DNA of 47,801 nt from Novosphingobium sp. (GTDB taxonomy: Bacteria > Pseudomonadota > Alphaproteobacteria > Sphingomonadales > Sphingomonadaceae): assembly GCF_025351285.1 (NCBI RefSeq), contig NZ_JANXWG010000142.1:1-47801 (forward strand). Direction: 5' to 3'. Both the position numbers and the translations under genes were made by a program. Positions 43,477-47,801 of this stretch are shown here, one piece after another (position 1 is the first letter of the stretch; each line of letters starts with the position of its first letter). The notes under the pieces were generated by a model. The model was not told where the DNA came from, searched no databases, and saw nothing but the letters and a program-made list of their open reading frames with translations.

Positions 43477-45558
43477 TCAAATCTCCGCCACCTCAAGCAC
43501 CGCAATCCCTGCGAATGGATCGCCCTGCCCGGTGGCGTACTGCGCCATCGCCATCGTGGTGAGCTGCGCGTTCACGCGGATGCAGCTCGGGAACACGCTG
43601 GCATCGGTCACCAGCACGTTTGACGTGCCGTGGACGCGGCAATCCAGATCCACCACGCTGTTGTCGGCGTGCGGATCGGCGTGCATCGGGTTGCCGCCGT
43701 GCGGGTGCGCGGAAGACAGCGTGATATCGTCGGCATGCTGGATTTCTTCGGCATAGACGGCTTCGAAGTCCTCGTGCGGATAGACCACGCGGCCGCTGGA
43801 CAGCGCCGGCCAGACTTCGATCGCGCCATCGGCGAAGTGCATTTTCGTGGCCACCACCATCGCACGGCGGACCACCACCAGCTCCTCCTCGGTCAGCCGC
43901 ATGTCGAGTTTGCCGCCCGAAATCCGCCCCAGCCGATCGGCGGCGAACAGGATGCCGGTTTCGACGATGCAGCTGTAGTGGCGCATCCGGCGGTCCATTT
44001 CGCCGAACCAGCCGGGCATCAGCGCGGACATGGTCATCGGCGCCTGGAAGTGCGATTCGAGCATGAAGTCCTTGCAATCGACCATCGTCGCCATCTGGTC
44101 CTCGTCCCACGAAGGTTTGCCCGCCATCACGTCCTCGGGCATCAGCGCGGTGACGGGCGAGGCGATGTTGAGGCTGATCTGTTCGCCCGTGCCATCGATC
44201 CCCGAGCGCGCCAGCAGCAGCGACGAGGCGATCGTGCCCGCGGCCACCACCACGCCCACGCGCACCGGGATGACCCGCGCGATCCCGTCGCGATCGGTGA
44301 CGGTCACGCCGATCGCACGGCTGGGCTGGCCCGATGGACCCCCATTATTACGATTTCTGGCCCACAGGATCTTTTCCACCTTGGTTTCGGCCAGGATCTT
44401 CGCGCCCTCCGCGCAGGCTCGCGGCAGCACGCGCGTGCCCATCGCCACCTTGCGCGCGTAAGGGCAGCCGGTGTTGCAATACCCGCAATAGCCGCAAGGG
44501 CTGGCGGATTCGGACGGGCCAAAGTTCTTGCGGAACCAGCCCGGCTTGGCCGCATGGAACACCGGATCGTTGTCCTGCGTCAGGAACTTGGCCCACCCGT
44601 TGAGCAAGTGCGGCCCGTTCGAGCGGCTGGAGCGGTGTTCGATTTCCTTGATTTCGAGCAAGTCCTCCACCGCCTGATAAGCGGCCATGAACCGCGCTTC
44701 ATCGATCGGCGCGCCGATTTCGGCCCACTTGGCGAAGACGTCGGGCGCATCGGGGTGCAGCCGCACATCGCCCTTGGCGCGCAGCGAAATGCCGTTGTTG
44801 ATCGTCGGCCCGCCCCCCACGTTGCGCGCCTGGAACACCACGATGTCGTTGTTGGCGGTGGTCTGCAACGCGCCGTGCTTGTAGAGCCTAGCGGTCATCA
44901 TCCCTTCTTCGTGGTTGATTTCATCCGATCGCAAGTACGGCCCGGCCTCGATCACCAGCACCTTGTAATGCCTGGACAAGTTGAGCGCCGCGATCGCCCC
45001 GCCGGCGCCCGATCCGACCACCACAATGTCGATATCGTGCGGGATCGTGGCGGCGTTGACGAAGTGCGCGGCATCGATTTCGCGCCCCGGCGTCACGTCG
45101 ATCGGCACCGGCACGTCGCCTGGGCCGCGCAAGCCCTGCCGGAACTTGGGCAGCGTAAAGCCGATCTGCTGGTGGACCGGGTTGGTGCGGTTTTCGTCCT
45201 GCCCGTCGCTGCCGTCCTCGGCCGGCTCCCAGTGGCTGTAGTACGAAAGGTACATGATCCCGCGAATCCGGCCCAGTTCGTGGAAGAAATGCGAATGCGT
45301 GTCCTGCATACGGTTGCGGATGCGGTCCTTGCGCGTATCGACCGAAACCTCGTCGAAGAACGGCCCCAGCGCCAGGTTGGCGGCATAGATCGCAAAGCTG
45401 ACCTCGTCCGCCTTGGTCCCGCCGATCCGCGCGATCAGCACCTCGAACCGCTCGACCACCGCTTCCACCGGAATCGCCATTTCGGCATAGTCATCGAACA
45501 GCGCCTCGCCGAATTTGAGCAGGAAGCGGCGCTGGATATCGTCGAACGGCAGTTTCAT
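43477..45558 (-). CDS. GMC family oxidoreductase with N-terminal helical domain and four-cysteine motif
   Basis: 693 residues from ATG 45558, with GGAG seven bases upstream; the open frame to 45753 lacks a ribosome site and codes for low-complexity sequence. Residues 1-110 are a helical domain of unclear relation, perhaps like gluconate dehydrogenase small subunits. The FAD-binding V-V-V-G-S-G-A-G-G spans 178-192. The middle holds C355-x2-C358-x2-C361-x3-C365, a spacing that could ligate an iron-sulfur cluster. The C-terminus V-T-D-A-S-V-F-P-S with a nearby H-P-H-G-G-N matches GMC active-site regions. Oxidises an alcohol or sugar; substrate unknown. No export signal seen. Confidence 0.85.
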   Translation of the reverse strand: MKLPFDDIQRRFLLKFGEALFDDYAEMAIPVEAVVERFEVLIARIGGTKADEVSFAIYAANLALGPFFDEVSVDTRKDRIRNRMQDTHSHFFHELGRIRGIMYLSYYSHWEPAEDGSDGQDENRTNPVHQQIGFTLPKFRQGLRGPGDVPVPIDVTPGREIDAAHFVNAATIPHDIDIVVVGSGAGGAIAALNLSRHYKVLVIEAGPYLRSDEINHEEGMMTARLYKHGALQTTANNDIVVFQARNVGGGPTINNGISLRAKGDVRLHPDAPDVFAKWAEIGAPIDEARFMAAYQAVEDLLEIKEIEHRSSRSNGPHLLNGWAKFLTQDNDPVFHAAKPGWFRKNFGPSESASPCGYCGYCNTGCPYARKVAMGTRVLPRACAEGAKILAETKVEKILWARNRNNGGPSGQPSRAIGVTVTDRDGIARVIPVRVGVVVAAGTIASSLLLARSGIDGTGEQISLNIASPVTALMPEDVMAGKPSWDEDQMATMVDCKDFMLESHFQAPMTMSALMPGWFGEMDRRMRHYSCIVETGILFAADRLGRISGGKLDMRLTEEELVVVRRAMVVATKMHFADGAIEVWPALSSGRVVYPHEDFEAVYAEEIQHADDITLSSAHPHGGNPMHADPHADNSVVDLDCRVHGTSNVLVTDASVFPSCIRVNAQLTTMAMAQYATGQGDPFAGIAVLEVAEI

Positions 45559-45924
45559 CGGGTCACTCCGGCTGGTGGCGGCGGCCCCGTTGGGCTCGCG
45601 CACGCACATGGATTGGCGACCCGGCTGCGGGACACAGGATGGCCGCGCGAGCGGGGGTTGGGCAAGCGCTGATTGTGCCGGTGTGGCGGGGTTGGGGCTT
45701 GGGCAAGATTCAAGAGGGGAAGGAAGATTCGCAGGGGCCAGCGGCCCCTGCACCCCGGACTTTTTTGGTTGCGTGGTGGCGGGAAGTGTTTGGGCGATCG
45801 TGATGCGGCGTAACCGGGTTGGGCTTGGCGTCGTCTTTAACGCTAGCTTTCGCTAGTCGGCTGCAGCCGGAATTGATTGGAAGCTGCCATTGATCCAAAG
45901 CCACAAACAAGGCACCTTTGCGCG
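45559..45924. other. 366-base non-coding stretch before the accessory region
   Basis: I find no credible gene. It holds the upstream region of the GMC gene, a G-rich tract, one perfect hairpin followed by a T-run (45731-45766, listed separately) and a small CTAGC/GCTAG stem near 45842-45856. The open frames crossing it have low-complexity products. Confidence 0.6.
45731..45766 (+). terminator. Hairpin with downstream T-run
   Basis: A 9-bp perfect stem (GCAGGGGCC / GGCCCCTGC) with a 3-base loop, then nine bases and TTTTTT at 45761-45766. Orientation suits plus-strand transcription, but no plus-strand gene ends just upstream, so it may be a remnant or a dispersed repeat. Confidence 0.4.
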
Positions 45925-46251
45925 ATGAAGCATCCAGAAGCTCGGTTTGTCGTCGAGGTCACGGCAGATGATCAGATTGTTTGCCGATCGCCCAAACAGG
46001 TGGAGCAGCGCATCAGGATGGCTGACCTTGGGGCTGTCTGCTTGGAGACGAACCATAGCGGACCTTGGGGAGCGGACGTTTGGTGGCTGCTAAACGACAG
46101 GACAGGACGGACCAAGGTCGCGTTTCCGCAGATGGCGACAGGCGAGGAAGCGGCGTTGCAACGGCTGCGACTGCTCCCCGGATTTGAGGTGCGGGGAATG
46201 AACTCGGTCGAGGAGGCGCGATTTGTCTGCTGGCCGACGCCTGCTTCCTGA
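45925..46251 (+). CDS. Hypothetical protein, 108 residues
   Basis: From ATG 45925; the frame is open back to 45877 with no ribosome site at either start. I do not recognise a family. The sequence is a well-mixed soluble alpha/beta type, with F-V-V-E-V-T-A-D-D near the start, a tryptophan-rich middle (G-P-W-G-A-D-V-W-W-L-L-N-D) and F-V-C-W-P at the end. Balanced composition and normal codon usage argue for a real gene. No operon partner. Confidence 0.6.
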   Translation: MKHPEARFVVEVTADDQIVCRSPKQVEQRIRMADLGAVCLETNHSGPWGADVWWLLNDRTGRTKVAFPQMATGEEAALQRLRLLPGFEVRGMNSVEEARFVCWPTPAS

Positions 46252-46373
46252 ACGTGCACAAAAGGTCGAGTCCAGATCGCGAAGATGCGGTCTTCGCAAT
46301 GCAATTGGCGACCATTCGGCCGGAATTGCCCCATGCATTGCCCCGGCCTTGTCCCGCGCTCCCCATGCCTTTA

Positions 46374-46572
46374 AAACCCCACCACAAATCGCGAACTTCA
46401 CGGCAACTGTGCAACCATCATGGCCGACCAGATCGCGGCACGATCGATCCGGGCGCCGCTCGCGCAGACCTGCCTCGCGCGGATCGTCCAGCACCGGCAG
46501 GGCACCGCCCCGGACCTCTGCGCGCGCTAACGCCTCCACCGGCTGGTGTGGGCCGATCGGGACGCAACGATC
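46374..46572 (+). repeat. 199-bp direct repeat, copy 1
   Basis: Aligns without gaps to 47041-47239 at a constant offset of 667 bases, with scattered substitutions. Copy 1 carries the broken version of a small gene. Similarity falls away beyond both ends. Confidence 0.85.
46420..46530 (+). pseudogene. Truncated copy of the 94-residue gene at 47087
   Basis: From ATG 46420 the product is nearly identical to the first 36 residues of the downstream copy (M-A-D-Q-I-A-A-R-S-I-R start), but a TAA at 46528-46530 replaces the TAC tyrosine codon of the other copy. Similarity continues 42 bases past the stop, so this is a nonsense-mutated duplicate. Confidence 0.7.
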
Positions 46573-46707
46573 GGCGGCTTTCGTGGACGATCGGCAAGGG
46601 GCGCAATGTTCTGAAAGACTGGGAGGGGGACTGTCAGCGAAGGGTCAGGGAGGCAGCCGTAGTGGCCATAATATGAGGGGCTTCCGTAGTCAGCTCAGGC
46701 CCTCCAT

Positions 46708-46926
46708 TTATAGTGCTTCGTCACTTTCCCGCAAGGAAGGGTGTTCAATTTCAATGGGTCGCCAAATCTCACAATATATCTCGCCCATCACGTTTGCTAT
46801 TCTCTTTCTTACGACGCGACGCTCTTCTTCATCTGCAATTTCTTCTGCTAATGCGAGAAGCGTGTTGATGAACGCATCGCTTTTTTTGAGTTCGATCATC
46901 ATGCGACGAGCAATGTCAAACTGCAT
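46708..46926 (-). CDS. Small charged helical protein in an AT-richer islet
   Basis: 72 residues from ATG 46926, with GGAA six bases upstream. Rich in Glu, Arg, Ile and Ala (A-L-A-E-E-I-A-D-E-E-E-R-R-V-V-R-K-R-I), predicted all-helical and perhaps coiled-coil. No family recognised. The codons use A/T at third positions far more than the surrounding genes, which points to recent acquisition. It lies between the two copies of the 199-bp repeat. Confidence 0.5.
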   Translation of the reverse strand: MQFDIARRMMIELKKSDAFINTLLALAEEIADEEERRVVRKRIANVMGEIYCEIWRPIEIEHPSLRESDEAL

Positions 46927-47040
46927 AAACTGTTCCGACCAATACCATTGGATTGCAGACTAGCCGTGCCCAGCGTGCGGAGCAATGTCCGCAATCGGCC
47001 CATCCGTCGCCACGGCTCAACCCCCCGCCCCGCCGCTCTG

Positions 47041-47239
47041 AAACCGCACCACGGATCGCGAACGACACGGCGGCTGGGTGACCATCATGGCCGACCAGAT
47101 CGCGGCACGATCGATCCGGGCGTCGCTCGCGCAGACCGGCCTCGCGCGGATCGTCCAGCACCGGCAGGGCACCGGCCCGGACCTCTGCGCGCGCTACCGC
47201 CTCCACCGGATGGTGTGGGCCGAGCGGGGCGCAACGATC
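47041..47239 (+). repeat. 199-bp direct repeat, copy 2
   Basis: Second copy of the unit at 46374-46572, gap-free at a 667-base offset. It contains the start and first 51 codons of the intact small gene. Confidence 0.85.
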
Positions 47240-47371
47240 CAAATTGCGCCTCGCGCACGAAAAGTCCCTCAAGCGATAGTGAAGCTCACCGATCCAAAAT
47301 ATTTTAACGGCCGGGCGTTATCTCGACCGTTGATGCGGCAGTCGCGCCCCAATCTGGGCAAAGAGCCATAG
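47087..47371 (+). CDS. Hypothetical protein, 94 residues (intact copy of duplicated gene)
   Basis: From ATG 47087; a GTG at 47078 is possible. The first half (R-I-V-Q-H-R-Q-G-T-G-P-D-L-C-A-R-Y) is shared with the broken upstream copy; the second half, after 47239, is unrelated to that copy and rich in Lys, Pro and Arg. The junction suggests the original gene was cut and joined to other DNA, so this may itself be chimeric. No family recognised. Confidence 0.45.
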   Translation: MADQIAARSIRASLAQTGLARIVQHRQGTGPDLCARYRLHRMVWAERGATIQIAPRARKVPQAIVKLTDPKYFNGRALSRPLMRQSRPNLGKEP

Positions 47372-47420
47372 CGCACGGTCGACGGTGAGCACTGTCGACG
47401 AACATCTTGACGAGGTCTGC

Positions 47421-47621
47421 ATGGCTGGTGAATTGAAGGGAAGAGCGGGAAAACCTTGGACTGACTACGAAGTCAGTATCCTTAAAGCGATGGCTAATGG
47501 CGGCTCGCGAGCAATCACCATTGCACAGAGATTAGGGCGTCCGACTTCTGCCGTTCGAGCGCACGCGGCTTCGCTCGGTTTATCATTGGTGGGCGTGAAG
47601 GCAGATGGTGATCTTAGTTAA
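47421..47621 (+). CDS. Small helix-turn-helix/SANT-like protein, 66 residues
   Basis: ATG 47421 with GAGG five bases upstream; a GTG at 47385 would add 12 residues. The pattern W-T-D-Y-E-V-S-I-L-K-A followed by I-A-Q-R-L-G-R-P-T-S-A-V-R-A-H-A resembles a Myb/SANT-type or short HTH DNA-binding unit. Its TAA stop coincides with the first base of the repeated IS terminus, so the insertion lies immediately behind it and may have trimmed the gene. Confidence 0.55.
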   Translation: MAGELKGRAGKPWTDYEVSILKAMANGGSRAITIAQRLGRPTSAVRAHAASLGLSLVGVKADGDLS

Positions 47622-47665
47622 GTTACGGTGATATTTTACTTAGAGTTACGGTGACACTTTACTTA
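47621..47665 (+). repeat. Tandem 22-bp repeats at the IS end
   Basis: Units 47621-47642 and 47644-47665 share 20 of 22 bases (AGTTACGGTGA...TTTACTTA), offset 23 bases. They abut the transposase stop region and look like a doubled insertion-sequence terminus. Confidence 0.75.
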
Positions 47666-47681
47666 TACCAACCTGCACTGA

Positions 47682-47801
47682 TCATGACCCACGCGCCCAT
47701 TTGCGGCGGCCGATGGTCATGATGTGCCAAGGCTGATCGATGAGCTTGTTCCAGGCTTCGCAGCAGTGGTCGATGATGTTGTCGTAGGATGTGAAGACGC
47801 G
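47682..47801 (-). CDS. IS630-family transposase, C-terminal 39 residues (start outside window)
   Basis: The minus-strand frame enters from the right edge and ends at TGA 47682-47684. The visible product includes D-H-C-C-E-A-W-N-K-L-I-D-Q-P-W and I-M-T-I-G-R-R-K-W, the conserved tail of IS630-type (DDE) transposases, which insert at TA dinucleotides. Catalytic residues are outside the window. Confidence 0.85.
   Translation of the reverse strand, partial: RVFTSYDNIIDHCCEAWNKLIDQPWHIMTIGRRKWARGS

Larger units (their letters stand above)
47621..47801 (-). mobile_element. IS630-family insertion sequence, one end (continues beyond window)
   Basis: Contains the terminal repeats and the 3' end of a transposase gene. 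The rest of the element lies past the right edge, so neither its completeness nor its target duplication can be judged. Confidence 0.65.

Noticed and set aside
43630..45672. A 680-codon plus-strand open frame opposite the GMC oxidoreductase
   Set aside because: Antisense shadow; the product is Arg/His/Asp-rich and lacks domain features.
46254..46676. A 140-codon plus-strand frame across repeat copy 1
   Set aside because: It runs in a different frame from the start-conserved duplicated gene, has Pro/Arg/His-rich low-complexity product and no ribosome site.
1..47801. CRISPR arrays
   Set aside because: No regularly spaced short direct repeats were seen; the repeats found are inverted pairs, a single 199-bp duplication and one 22-bp tandem pair.

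Overview
The window is GC-rich, almost fully coding DNA from an alphaproteobacterium, most probably a sphingomonad (Sphingomonas/Novosphingobium-like). Grounds, by recognition rather than database search: a TonB-dependent receptor beside a catabolic operon, an NDUFS4-type complex I subunit, the cyclohexadienyl dehydrogenase–HisC pair next to metX-metW, dnaX–ybaB with the SRP RNA gene upstream, and inverted repeats of a kind I associate with sphingomonads. No replication, phage or CRISPR region is visible.

Layout. 1–2.5 kb: tail of a cyclopropane-fatty-acid synthase, a membrane metallophosphoesterase and an APH(3')-like kinase, joined by ATGA overlaps. 2.5–5.5 kb (minus): DUF2177 protein, a 30-bp-armed inverted repeat, ybaB, dnaX and the 4.5S RNA gene. 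5.5–11.2 kb (minus): NDUFS4-like protein, HrpB helicase, PAP2 membrane protein, hybrid histidine kinase. 11.3–14.1 kb (plus): htpG with a heat-shock-like promoter, then an L,D-transpeptidase-fold protein. 14.1–24.1 kb: a catabolic island, with a TonB receptor facing a GntR regulator that leads a tightly packed operon (HMG-CoA-lyase-like enzyme, hydantoinase/oxoprolinase subunits A and B, CaiB-type CoA transferase, cysteine hydrolase). A perfect TTGTATACAA palindrome sits between the divergent genes and a near copy at the start of the first enzyme gene. The set looks like uptake, ATP-dependent opening, amide hydrolysis, CoA activation and C–C cleavage of an unknown cyclic amide or related compound.

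24.2 kb: tRNA-Leu(GAG). 24.5–30 kb: zinc-ribbon protein divergent from a coupled chain ftsE–ftsX–DUF218–plsC–NRAMP-like transporter, closed by a strong hairpin. 30–33.9 kb: tyrosine/phenylalanine genes (minus) divergent from metX-metW (plus). 34–38.3 kb: exported sedolisin-like protease and an M16 lipoprotein peptidase. 38.4–40.5 kb (minus): a serine protease fused to a DNA/RNA non-specific nuclease, the most unusual protein here. 40.7–43.4 kb: lipocalin lipoprotein tail-to-tail with modABC. 43.5–45.6 kb: GMC oxidoreductase with a four-cysteine motif.

45.6–47.8 kb is accessory DNA: small orphan genes, a 199-bp direct duplication carrying one intact and one broken small gene, an AT-richer islet with a 72-residue gene, and the end of an IS630-family element with a tandemly repeated terminus.
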